A program made the translations under genes and the position numbers. DNA of 32,596 nucleotides from DATEHQ01 sp035279525 (GTDB taxonomy: Bacteria; Chloroflexota; Dormibacteria; Dormibacterales; Dormibacteraceae), in NCBI GenBank assembly GCA_035279525.1, contig DATEHQ010000140.1:1-32596 (forward strand), written 5' to 3'. The notes under the pieces are model-generated. The model had not been told where the DNA came from and did no database searches. It saw nothing but the letters and a program-made list of their open reading frames with translations. Below, one piece after another: positions 1 through 7,213 of this stretch (positions within the stretch are counted from its first letter, which is position 1; each line of letters starts with the position of its first letter).

Positions 1-1304
1 GTGTGGAACATGGTGTCGCCGACGTCGACCTTGACCGTGGCCTCGGCATGCACGGACCCACCGTTCTTGCGCACCTGCGTCGTGAAGTCGGCGACCGTCC
101 ACGGCGCCCTGTAGCCGGGCTGCAGCCGCCGCACCAGCATCGCGAAGGAGGCGTCGGCCGCCTCGTACGACCAGCCCTGGTGCTCGAGCTCCTTCAAATG
201 CTTGACGAGCTCGCGAGTCTGGGGATCGTCGCGGTCGAGCTCCAGGCCGAATTCGCGCGCCTTGGCCAGGATGTTGCCGCGGCCGGCGAGCTCGGAGACG
301 AGGACGTGTGGTTCGTTGCCGACCAGGGCTGGCTCGATGTGCTGATAGGCATCCTGGTGGCGCAGCACGGCGGCGACGTGCTGGCCGCCCTTGTGCGCGA
401 AGGCGCCGTTCCCCACGAACGGCTGCTGGACCGGGAGCGCCAGGTTCGCGATCTCGGCGACGGTTCTCGAGAGCTCGCTGAACCGTGCCACCGATTCGCG
501 CGGCAGGGCCTCGACGCCTAGCTTCAACACGAGGTCGGCCACGACGGAGACCAGGTTGGCGTTGCCGGTTCGCTCGCCGTAGCCGTTGATGGTGCCCTGG
601 ACCATGTCGGCGCCTGCAAGCACCGCCTCGAGGCTGTTGGCGACCGCAAGCTCGCAGTCGTTGTGACAGTGGATGCCCACGCGGGCCGCCGAGCCGGCGC
701 CGGCCAGGGCCTCTCGCATCGCAAGCACCCCGCGCCGGATGTCGCTCGGCATGGTGCCGCCGTTGGTGTCGCAGAGCACGATCCATGACGCGCCCGCGCG
801 CGCCGCGGCCAGGCAGACCTCCAGCGCGTACTCCTCGTCCCTGGCGTAACCATCGAAGAAATGCTCGGCGTCGAAGATGACCTCGCGGCCTTCTTGCACG
901 CCGAATGCGACCGACTCCTCCACCATCGCCAGGTTCTCGTTCGGCGTCGTCCGCAGCACGGTGCCCACCTGCCAGATGTCGGTCTTGCCAACCAGCGTCC
1001 AGACCGGCGCGCCACTCCCGGCCAGGGCGGCGAGATTCTCGTCTTTGCGGCAGGAGCCGCCCGCCCGACGCGTGGCGCCGAACGCGGCGAGCCTGGCGGT
1101 GGTCAGCGGCCGGCTACGAAGCCGAGCGAACAGCTCCTCGTCCTTCGGGTTCGAGCCGGGGAATCCGCCCTCCACGTAATCGAACCCGAGGCTGTCCAGC
1201 AGCCGGGCGATGCGTACCTTGTCGGAAGCCGAGAAGGACACGCCGGGACCCTGCGCGCCGTCGCGCAGCGTCGTGTCGTAGACGACGATCTTGCGGCTGG
1301 ACAT
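1..1304 (-). CDS. cimA: (R)-citramalate synthase, 3' end beyond window
   Basis: The protein condenses pyruvate with acetyl-CoA to give (R)-citramalate, the first step of the threonine-independent isoleucine route in the cytosol. About 434 residues are visible and the frame is open to the window edge. The N-terminus has the DTTLRDGAQGPG signature of the DRE-TIM metallolyase (HMGL-like) family. It is followed by YVEGGFPGSNPKD, typical of the citramalate synthase branch rather than 2-isopropylmalate synthase. Further on are the metal-site HCHND segment and GTINGYGERTGNAN. The last visible residues fall in the C-terminal LeuA-type allosteric domain. ATG at 1304 is preceded by GGGAGG, which is itself the 3' arm of a terminator hairpin. 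Upstream lies a branched-chain leader peptide, so expression is probably attenuated by Ile/Leu/Val supply. Distinguishing cimA from a close leuA relative rests on these motifs only. Confidence 0.93.
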   Translation of the reverse strand, partial: MSSRKIVVYDTTLRDGAQGPGVSFSASDKVRIARLLDSLGFDYVEGGFPGSNPKDEELFARLRSRPLTTARLAAFGATRRAGGSCRKDENLAALAGSGAPVWTLVGKTDIWQVGTVLRTTPNENLAMVEESVAFGVQEGREVIFDAEHFFDGYARDEEYALEVCLAAARAGASWIVLCDTNGGTMPSDIRRGVLAMREALAGAGSAARVGIHCHNDCELAVANSLEAVLAGADMVQGTINGYGERTGNANLVSVVADLVLKLGVEALPRESVARFSELSRTVAEIANLALPVQQPFVGNGAFAHKGGQHVAAVLRHQDAYQHIEPALVGNEPHVLVSELAGRGNILAKAREFGLELDRDDPQTRELVKHLKELEHQGWSYEAADASFAMLVRRLQPGYRAPWTVADFTTQVRKNGGSVHAEATVKVDVGDTMFH

Positions 1305-1377
1305 AAAAAAACCTCCCGACCTTGTGGCCGGGAGGTCCAGCGACTCAGAGCGCCTGCGCTAAGTCGGGGGACCTCCC
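1305..1377 (-). promoter_or_regulatory. transcription attenuator of cimA (terminator / antiterminator)
   Basis: On the minus strand an 11-bp stem (plus-strand 1311-1321 with 1326-1336, one G-U pair, 4-nt loop) is followed at once by seven T residues (1311-1305), giving an intrinsic terminator that abuts the cimA ATG. The upstream arm of this stem is also complementary over 9 bp (1330-1338) to 1369-1377, which lies inside the last codons of the leader peptide. The intervening 1339-1368 can fold on itself (GACT/AGTC and GCGC/GCGC). The two pairings share 1330-1336 and exclude each other. A ribosome stalled on Ile/Leu/Val codons would leave 1369-1377 free to form the antiterminator; one reaching the stop codon would cover it and let the terminator form. 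Confidence 0.85.
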
Positions 1378-1412
1378 CGGGTAATCACGATGGCGACCAG
1401 GATCCGGCGCAT
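1359..1412 (-). CDS. branched-chain amino acid leader peptide of cimA
   Basis: This is a 17-codon ORF reading MRRILVAIVITRGGPPT. Seven of the nine residues from position 4 to 12 are Ile, Leu, Val or Thr, as in the ilv and leu leader peptides of enterobacteria. The stop codon lies about 55 nt before the cimA start, and the last codons form one arm of the antiterminator. A TAGCCT hexamer (plus 1423-1428, read on minus) ends 10 nt before the ATG, so the transcript may begin within a few nucleotides of the start codon. No clear Shine-Dalgarno site is seen. The peptide is inferred to act only through its translation. It is too short for normal gene callers. Confidence 0.8.
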   Translation of the reverse strand: MRRILVAIVITRGGPPT

Positions 1413-1520
1413 CAGGACGCCAAGGCTAGTCGATGGCACCGGCCGGCGGTATGGGTTTCGCCACCAACCTGGCACCGGGCGGTTAGTGGCGCAATGACAT
1501 GCACCGCCGGGCGGAGCGGC

Positions 1521-1526
1521 TATCTT
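1521..1526 (+). promoter_or_regulatory. -10 box of a likely leaderless transcript (ACT gene)
   Basis: TATCTT ends 6 nt before the ATG at 1533, the spacing expected if transcription starts at the A of the start codon. No Shine-Dalgarno site precedes the ATG. A clear -35 was not found. Confidence 0.5.
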
Positions 1527-1532
1527 CTCGAC

Positions 1533-2198
1533 ATGCCGCGTGTGGAGACGATCGGGCTGCTCGTCGAGTGCAGGGACGAACCCGGCGTGCTGCACCGCAT
1601 CACGGAGGCCATCCTGCGACACGGCGCCAACATCACGTACGTGGCGGGCGGCGCCGCGCACCGGGAGGCGGCGGCGGAGCTTCAGCTGGAGGTGTCAGGG
1701 GCGGAGAACGAGCACCGGCTGCTCGACGAGCTGCGTGAGGTTGCGGGCGTGACACTCGTCACGTCGGTCCCGACCTTTCAGGCCATCTATGGCAAGCGCG
1801 TGATCGTGATCGGCGGCGGCGCGCAGGTGGGCATGGTCGCGCAGGGCGCCGTCTCCGAGGCGGACCGCCACAACATCAGGGGCGAGCGGATCTCGGTCGA
1901 CACCATCCCCCTCGTCGGCGAGGACCAGCTGGCGGACGCGGTCAGGGCCGTCGCGCGCCTCCACCGCGCGCGCGTGCTCGTGCTCGCGGGCGCCCTGATG
2001 GGCGGCGAGATCACGAACGCGGTGCGCGAGATCCGCGACGCCGGCATCCTCGTTCTCTGCACCAACATGGCCGGTTCGGTGCCCGATGCCGCCGACCTGG
2101 TGGTGAGCGACCCGGTCGAGGCGGGCGTGATGGCGGTCATGCTGATCGCCGACACCGCGACGTTCTCGATCGAGCACGTGCGGGGCAAACGCTTCTGA
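1533..2198 (+). CDS. ACT domain protein with DUF5612-like C-terminal domain
   Basis: The protein is 221 aa. Residues 1-75 form an ACT-type ligand-binding fold beginning GLLVECRDEPGVLHRITEAIL, the usual ACT opening in which an amino acid binds between monomers. Residues 85-221 form a second domain with a glycine-rich VIVIGGGAQVG loop, then NIRGERISVDTIPLVGE and NMAGSVPDAADLVVSDP. This looks like the DUF5612 domain known mainly from methanogen ACT proteins; that match is from memory. The function is unknown and no catalytic site is evident. The gene is divergent from cimA, with 120 bp between it and the leader ORF. That suggests, but does not show, a role in sensing a branched-chain or related amino acid. 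The start chosen is the ATG right after the -10 box; the open frame upstream is antisense to cimA. Confidence 0.75.
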   Translation: MPRVETIGLLVECRDEPGVLHRITEAILRHGANITYVAGGAAHREAAAELQLEVSGAENEHRLLDELREVAGVTLVTSVPTFQAIYGKRVIVIGGGAQVGMVAQGAVSEADRHNIRGERISVDTIPLVGEDQLADAVRAVARLHRARVLVLAGALMGGEITNAVREIRDAGILVLCTNMAGSVPDAADLVVSDPVEAGVMAVMLIADTATFSIEHVRGKRF

Positions 2199-2228
2199 CT
2201 TCGAGCGTAGGTCGGGGCTGAAGCCTCC

Positions 2229-3038
2229 CTAGAGCTCGCGCGTGCGAACCCTGACCTCCATGCTGCCGGTCGCCGAGCCGACGTAGATGCCTCGGGTGGG
2301 CGCCGCATCCGTGTAGTCGCGGCCCACGGCGAGCCGGACGTGGTGCTCCGTGGTGCGGACCGGGCGCGTCGCGTCGTAGCCGATCCAACCACTTCCGGGG
2401 ACCCATGCCTCCGCCCACGCGTGCGACGCGGTGGTCGTGCCCCGCGTCCCGGGGAAGTGGATGTAGCCGCTGACGTACCGCGCCGGCACGCCCATCGAGC
2501 GCGCCACCGCGATGAACAGGTGCGCGAAGTCCTGGCAGACTCCCGCGCGCAGGCGGAGCACGTCGTCGACCGCGCTGTAAACGTCGGTCACAGCTCGGTC
2601 GTAGGTGAACTCGCGGCTGATCGACATCGTCAGCTCGTCGAGCGCGCGCTCGATCCACTCGGGGGACGACGGATCCTTGATCGGGTGCCGGTCCGCCATC
2701 TCGCGCACGGCCGGGATGTCCTTGACCGGCGACCTGAACCGCAGGAAGTCGTGGACGAGCTCCTCGCCCGGGTCGGTGTCCTGCTCGAGACCCGTCTCCA
2801 CGATCGACCGGCTCGTCACCACCAGCCGGTTGTGGGGCCTGACGAGGTTGAAGTAATGGACGTGGTTGCCGAACCCGTCGACGTAGCCGCGCGGCTTGAT
2901 CCCGGAGCTGAGCTGGAGCTCGAAATCGAGACAGCGTTGGCGGTTGCCGTCCATCGGGCGCAGCCTGACCTCCATCACGGTCTCCGCGATGGGCCCGGAG
3001 TACCGGTATCGGGTGCTGTGGGTGATCTCGAGCTTCAT
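2229..3038 (-). CDS. transglutaminase family protein (TGase1)
   Basis: This 269-aa cytoplasmic protein starts MKLEITHSTRYRYSGPIAE, the usual bacterial transglutaminase N-terminal beta domain. The papain-like core follows with the full triad: Cys168 in RAGVCQDFAHL, His206 in SHAWAEAW and Asp222 in GYDATR. Family members are cysteine peptidases, amidases or transamidases; the substrate here is unknown. ATG at 3038 overlaps the stop of the alpha-E gene by 4 nt, so it is the third gene of a translationally coupled operon (ATP-grasp, alpha-E, TGase). That gene trio has been predicted by comparative genomics to make and process an unknown peptide-like product. The end resembles the C-termini of known members (AVGRDYTDAAPTRGIYVG). 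No signal peptide is seen. Confidence 0.9.
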   Translation of the reverse strand: MKLEITHSTRYRYSGPIAETVMEVRLRPMDGNRQRCLDFELQLSSGIKPRGYVDGFGNHVHYFNLVRPHNRLVVTSRSIVETGLEQDTDPGEELVHDFLRFRSPVKDIPAVREMADRHPIKDPSSPEWIERALDELTMSISREFTYDRAVTDVYSAVDDVLRLRAGVCQDFAHLFIAVARSMGVPARYVSGYIHFPGTRGTTTASHAWAEAWVPGSGWIGYDATRPVRTTEHHVRLAVGRDYTDAAPTRGIYVGSATGSMEVRVRTREL

Positions 3039-3994
3039 CGGCGTTCCTGCTGCTGCTGCTGAGGGACACCGTGCCCTTCCTCGCCCGCGACGTTGGCGGG
3101 CACGTTGCTTGGATGGAAATAGCGCTCGCGCAGCGCGACCTCGAGCTGCCGCAGCAGGGCACGGCACTCCGCACCGAAATCGACGGGGTTCTGCGCGATC
3201 GACCCGCTGTCCTCGCGCTCGTACATCTGATGCAGCCTGTTCAGCAGGCCGACGGGCTTCGCGCGGACGCTCGAGCCCTCGATGCGGACCACCGCCTGCC
3301 GCGCGACGAAGCTCGAAAACCGGGCGGAGCGGGGAAGGGAGCGGTCGAGCAGCAGGCATTCGATCACCCGGTCGGCCGTCACGCCGCCGGAGTAGCGGGC
3401 CTGGTACGACTCGAAGGCGAAGCAAGACCTCAGCACCGAGGACCACTCCAGCGCATCCCCGGGCGTGTCGGCGAGCTCGGCGGCCTTGCGGGTCACGATC
3501 GACGTCACGTTGGCCGTGCGCTCGAGGAACTTGCCGAGCCGCACGAAGTCGCGTGCCTCGTCGTGAGGCATCGTGTCCTCGAGCAGCCCGTCGACGAGCC
3601 GGACGCTCATCTGCACGTCGGTCAGGAAGGGATAGAGGTCGCGACCCCAGCTCGGCTGCTGCACACGCCAGTGCAGCGCATTCACGTTCTCATAGAGCTC
3701 GGTGGGAAGCGAAGGCCGCACCGCGAGCGCGGCCGACCGGGACGCCGCGACGCTCGCTCGAACCGACGGGCCGAGCGTCCCCGTGATCACCATCTCGATC
3801 GCCTGGTCGCGCCGGCCCGTGTCGCTGCCCGGCCAGCCGGCGAGCTCCATGAACCGCATCCAGTAGTCGGGCCCAGGCTCGTTCCTGCGGTCGAGCGACA
3901 GCGCCACGTGCACGCTGAGGATGCGTGCGAGATGGTCCGCGCGTTCGAGGTGCCTGCCGAGCAGCGTGAGCGAGGTCGCGGCGCGGCTAAGCAT
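3035..3994 (-). CDS. alpha-E domain protein (DUF403)
   Basis: The 319-aa, mostly helical protein opens MLSRAATSLTLLGRHLERADHLARILSVH, the classic start of alpha-E (DUF403) proteins, and keeps their FVRLGKFLERTANVTSIV repeat-like helix near the middle. The biochemical role is unknown. The family nearly always sits beside circularly permuted ATP-grasp and transglutaminase genes, as it does here. The start overlaps the end of the ATP-grasp gene by 8 nt, and the stop overlaps the next ATG by 4 nt, so the three are almost surely co-translated. The C-terminus ends in a short polyglutamine run (five Gln), which is probably unstructured. Confidence 0.9.
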   Translation of the reverse strand: MLSRAATSLTLLGRHLERADHLARILSVHVALSLDRRNEPGPDYWMRFMELAGWPGSDTGRRDQAIEMVITGTLGPSVRASVAASRSAALAVRPSLPTELYENVNALHWRVQQPSWGRDLYPFLTDVQMSVRLVDGLLEDTMPHDEARDFVRLGKFLERTANVTSIVTRKAAELADTPGDALEWSSVLRSCFAFESYQARYSGGVTADRVIECLLLDRSLPRSARFSSFVARQAVVRIEGSSVRAKPVGLLNRLHQMYEREDSGSIAQNPVDFGAECRALLRQLEVALRERYFHPSNVPANVAGEEGHGVPQQQQQERR

Positions 3995-5468
3995 CGAAGT
4001 CCTCGACTGTGGTGCCCGGCGAGTCCGCCATCACCCACGTGTCGCGGCTGCCACCGCCCTGCGAGCTGTTGACGATGAGCGATCCCGGTTTGAGCGCGAC
4101 CCGCGTCAGGCCGCCAGGCGTGACCCTCACGTCTGGTCCTGTCAGGACGAAGGGGCGCAGGTCCTGGTGCGTGCGCCGCAGCCGGCCGCCGTCGAGCACC
4201 GGCTGAACCGACAGCGCGACCACCGGCTGCGCGATGAACGCCCGCGGCTTCGATGAGATGCGCCGCTTGAACTCCTCACGCTCGGCCTTCGTCGACGCGG
4301 GCCCGATGAGCATGCCGTAGCCTCCCGAGGTGTCGACCGTCTTGACCACCAGCTCCTCGATGTGCTCGAGCACGTATCGGCGGTCCTGCTCGACGGCGCA
4401 GAGGTAGGTCTGGACATTGGGCAGGACCGGGTCCTCGCCCAGGTAGTACCTGATGATCTGCGGCACCAGCGCGTAGACCGCCTTGTCGTCGGCGACGCCG
4501 TTGCCCAACGCGTTGGCGATGGCGACGTGCCCGGCGCGGTACGCGCTGACGAGGCCGGCCACCCCGACCAGCGACTCTTGCCGCCCGAAGATCGGGTCCA
4601 GCCATTCATCGTCGATACGTCGATAGATCACGTGAACAGGCTTGAGACCTCGTGTGGTCCGCATGAAGACATGGTCCTGGTCGACCACCAGGTCAGTGCC
4701 CTCGACCAGCTCGATGCCCATCTGCTTGGCGAGAAAGAGGTGCTCGTAGTAGGCCGCGTTGTTGATCCCGGGCGTGAGGAGGACGACGGTCGGATCGACG
4801 ACGCCCGCCGGCGCGAGCCAGTGCAGCAGCCGGAGCAGCTCGTGCACGTAATCCTCCACCGGTCGCACGGGGTAACCCGCGAACAGGTCGGGCAGCACCC
4901 GCTTCATGACGTGCCGGTTGGCCAGCACGTACGACACTCCGGAGGGCGTGCGGAGGTTGTCCTCGAGGACGAAGAATTCGCCCCGCTCGTCGCGGACCAG
5001 GTCGATGCCGGCGATGTGGCTGTGGATCCCGTGCGGCACCGCCAGCCCTTCGATCTCTCGCAGATAGAGCGAGCTCGAAAGCACGATCTCGGGCGGGATC
5101 GCCCGCTGCTTCAGGATCAGCTTCCTGCCGTAGACGTCGTCCAGGAAGTGGTTGAGCGCCGTCATCCGCTGCTGCAGGCCCGCCTCCAGGTGCCGCCAGG
5201 TCGCGGCCGACAGGATCCTCGGGATGATGTCGAATGGGAACACCTTTTCGGTCCCCTGCTCGTCCGGATACACGGCGAACGTGATCCCGTGGTTGCGGAA
5301 CATCTCCATCGCCATGTCGTGCCGGCGCTGGAGCTCGCCCCAACCGAGCTCCTGCAGGTGCTCGTAGATTCGACGGTAGCCGGGTCTCGGCTTCCCGACC
5401 TCCGCAAGCATCTCGTCGTAGAAGCCGTTGATCTCGTAGCTGGAATCGAGGGAACCCACGGAGGCCAC
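3987..5468 (-). CDS. circularly permuted type 2 ATP-grasp protein (DUF404/DUF407)
   Basis: The 493-aa protein belongs to the circularly permuted ATP-grasp family, predicted to ligate an amino group to a carboxylate using ATP. Visible hallmarks are the N-terminal YEINGFYDEML motif, GIHSHIAGIDLVRD followed by VLEDNLRTPSG around residues 157-177, LTPGINNAAYYEH, and the nucleotide-loop-like VDTSGGYGMLIGP near residue 380. The length matches the family. GTG at 5468 is chosen because the first residues fit family starts; no ATG lies nearby. It heads the minus-strand operon with alpha-E and TGase1. It is divergent from TGase2, with only about 45 bp between them. The peptide or small molecule it modifies is unknown. 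Confidence 0.92.
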   Translation of the reverse strand: MASVGSLDSSYEINGFYDEMLAEVGKPRPGYRRIYEHLQELGWGELQRRHDMAMEMFRNHGITFAVYPDEQGTEKVFPFDIIPRILSAATWRHLEAGLQQRMTALNHFLDDVYGRKLILKQRAIPPEIVLSSSLYLREIEGLAVPHGIHSHIAGIDLVRDERGEFFVLEDNLRTPSGVSYVLANRHVMKRVLPDLFAGYPVRPVEDYVHELLRLLHWLAPAGVVDPTVVLLTPGINNAAYYEHLFLAKQMGIELVEGTDLVVDQDHVFMRTTRGLKPVHVIYRRIDDEWLDPIFGRQESLVGVAGLVSAYRAGHVAIANALGNGVADDKAVYALVPQIIRYYLGEDPVLPNVQTYLCAVEQDRRYVLEHIEELVVKTVDTSGGYGMLIGPASTKAEREEFKRRISSKPRAFIAQPVVALSVQPVLDGGRLRRTHQDLRPFVLTGPDVRVTPGGLTRVALKPGSLIVNSSQGGGSRDTWVMADSPGTTVEDFDA

Positions 5469-5471
5469 CGC

Positions 5472-5477
5472 TATAGT
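5472..5477 (+). promoter_or_regulatory. -10 box in the divergent ATP-grasp / TGase2 gap
   Basis: TATAGT is a good -10 hexamer on the plus strand. It lies 36 nt before the proposed TGase2 start and only 4 nt outside the ATP-grasp start on the other strand. A transcript would begin near 5484-5487. Both operons must be driven from this gap or from within the neighbouring genes, so their promoters probably overlap. No -35 is clear. Confidence 0.45.
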
Positions 5478-5513
5478 GTCTGCGCCATCGCGACTTCTGG
5501 AAATACGATCAGC

Positions 5514-6317
5514 CTGCGCGTCGGCTGCGAGTTCAGGTACGACGTGAGCGCTCCGACCGTCGCCACCGTCCAGGTTCGCCCCCGGTCAGACGCCTCGCAC
5601 CGGCTGGTCACCGAGACGTGGACCACCCAGCCGCCGATCCCGATCGACGAGTACGCGGACATCTACGGCAACCCGGTGAAGCGCCTGGTCATGCCGCCCG
5701 GCGACCTGGCCCTCCGTTACGACGCCGTGGTCGCGGTGCCCGACGAGCCCGACGCGGACGCCTCCTCGTCCCGCCAACCCGCGGTCGACGAGGTCCCCGG
5801 GGAATTGCTTCACTTCACCCTGCCCAGCCGGTACTGCCTGTCTGACCGCTTGATGGGCGTGGCGTGGGAGATGTTCGGCCAGACCGAGCCGGGCGGTCCA
5901 CGGGTGCAGGCGATCTGCGACTGGGTCCACGACAACCTCAAGTTCCAGTACGGCTCGAGCGACCCGCTCACCACCTCGGTCGACGTCTTCGATAGCCGGA
6001 CCGGCGTGTGCCGCGACTTCGCACACCTCGCGATCACGTTCTGCCGAGCCATGAACATCCCCGCGCGTTATGCCTTTGGCTACCTGCCGGACATCTATGT
6101 GCCACCGCCCTACCATCCGATGGACTTCGCCGCCTGGATGGAGGTGTGGCTGGCCGACCGCTGGTGGACGTTCGACCCGCGCAACAACGAACGGCGGGTC
6201 GGCCGCGTGCTGATCGGCCGCGGCCGCGACGCGCTCGACGTCGCGATGCTGACCACGTTCGGGCCGGCGGTGTTCCGCTCCATGACGGTCTGGGCCGACC
6301 CGGTGAAGGACTCCTGA
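5514..6317 (+). CDS. transglutaminase-like protein lacking the catalytic His (TGase2)
   Basis: The protein has about 267 residues. The N-terminal strand VGCEFRYDVSAPTVATVQVRP matches the family start, and the core carries the nucleophile Cys166 in TGVCRDFAH and Asp221 in TFDPRNN. At the expected His the sequence is DFAAWMEVW, so Ala206 replaces it. The protein may be inactive, binding only, or use another base. No ATG, GTG or TTG is in frame before the first conserved strand; the next is GTG 5544, which would cut into it. I place the start at CTG 5514, about 10 nt after a weak GGAAA; ATC 5487 or ATC 5508 are alternatives. The stop TGA overlaps the ATG of TGase3 by one base, so the two are coupled. 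It is divergent from the ATP-grasp operon. Confidence 0.82.
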   Translation: MRVGCEFRYDVSAPTVATVQVRPRSDASHRLVTETWTTQPPIPIDEYADIYGNPVKRLVMPPGDLALRYDAVVAVPDEPDADASSSRQPAVDEVPGELLHFTLPSRYCLSDRLMGVAWEMFGQTEPGGPRVQAICDWVHDNLKFQYGSSDPLTTSVDVFDSRTGVCRDFAHLAITFCRAMNIPARYAFGYLPDIYVPPPYHPMDFAAWMEVWLADRWWTFDPRNNERRVGRVLIGRGRDALDVAMLTTFGPAVFRSMTVWADPVKDS

Positions 6318-7180
6318 TGGCGATCGATCCTTCATCTGTCGACTGGACGACAGCGAGACGGGCGTCGTACCTGCTGCGCCAGACGTTTCGCTACGAGTAC
6401 CCGGAGCCGATCCGGGACCTGAACCACCGTTTGGTGGTGATTCCACCCGAGCGCTTCGGCGACCAGAGGCGGCTCCGCCATGAGCTGTCGGTGGACCTCG
6501 ATGGCGCGCGTCTCGAGGACAGGCGGGACCGCTTCGGCAACGTGGTCTTCAACGTCTTCGCGCCGCGAGTGGCGTCTGTGATCGAGTTCCAGGCCGAGGT
6601 CTCGGTCGAGCGCCATGGGTCCGAGCCCAACCGTCTCGCCGACGGCTGGCTCGCGGATGGATACCTGCTCGAGCCGTCGCGACTGACCGCGGCGGACGAT
6701 CGCATCCGCGCCGCCGCCGAGCGTCTCGCCGACTCGGCCGAATGGGGTCTCCCTCTGTCCGACAGGATCAACGACTGGGTGTACCAGTCGATGACCTATC
6801 GCTTCGGCGCGACCGGCGTCCGCACCACCGCGGCGGAGGCGCTCGCCCTCGGAGCCGGCGTGTGCCAGGACTACGCGCACGTGATGCTGGCCCTGTGCCG
6901 CGTGTGCGGCATCCCGTCCCGCTACGTGTCCGGCCACCTGCTCGGCCAGGGCGGGACGCACGCGTGGGTCGAGGTCGTGCTGCCGACGCGTGACGGCACC
7001 GGCGACGCTGTCGCCTGGGCCTTCGACCCCACCCACGCCAGCCGCGGCGGCCTGGGCTACGTCACCATCGCCGTCGGTGGGGATTACTCCGACGTCGCCC
7101 CCACGTCGGGCACTTACGTCTCCGCCGCCCGCGGCCGGCTGACCACCAGCAAGCGGGTTTCGCTCACCGGGCTGGAATGA
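6317..7180 (+). CDS. transglutaminase family protein (TGase3)
   Basis: This third transglutaminase of the locus is 287 aa. The beta domain (about residues 17-125, YLLRQTFRYEYPEPI onward) precedes the core with a complete triad: Cys183 in GAGVCQDYAH, His215 in GGTHAWVEV and Asp237 in AFDPTH. It should therefore be catalytically competent, unlike its upstream neighbour TGase2. ATG 6317 shares its A with the TGA of TGase2. The C-terminal AVGGDYSDVAPTSGTYVS resembles the end of TGase1, showing that TGase1 and TGase3 are closer to each other than to TGase2. The substrate is unknown. The gene ends just before a 10-bp hairpin. Confidence 0.9.
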   Translation: MAIDPSSVDWTTARRASYLLRQTFRYEYPEPIRDLNHRLVVIPPERFGDQRRLRHELSVDLDGARLEDRRDRFGNVVFNVFAPRVASVIEFQAEVSVERHGSEPNRLADGWLADGYLLEPSRLTAADDRIRAAAERLADSAEWGLPLSDRINDWVYQSMTYRFGATGVRTTAAEALALGAGVCQDYAHVMLALCRVCGIPSRYVSGHLLGQGGTHAWVEVVLPTRDGTGDAVAWAFDPTHASRGGLGYVTIAVGGDYSDVAPTSGTYVSAARGRLTTSKRVSLTGLE

Positions 7181-7181
7181 A

Positions 7182-7206
7182 TCGAGGAGGGGTTTGCCCT
7201 CCTCGA
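7182..7206. terminator. hairpin between convergent TGase3 and YCII genes
   Basis: A perfect 10-bp stem (7182-7191 with 7197-7206, loop of 5 nt) fills the gap between the two convergent stop codons. No T-run follows on either strand. It probably serves as a shared bidirectional terminator. Confidence 0.6.
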
Positions 7207-7213
7207 CTCGTGA

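Noticed and set aside
1305..1500. T-box or other tRNA-sensing riboswitch in front of cimA
   Set aside because: The leader is only about 110 nt, and no T-box core sequence (AGGGUGGNACCGCG-like) or specifier stem is seen. The leader peptide explains the structure better.
861..1532. 224-codon N-terminal extension of the ACT protein
   Set aside because: It is antisense to cimA and the leader, has no family features, and the -10 box sits just before ATG 1533.
4362..5513. Long N-terminal extension of TGase2
   Set aside because: It is antisense to the ATP-grasp gene, whose motifs are certain. It looks like a high-GC shadow frame.
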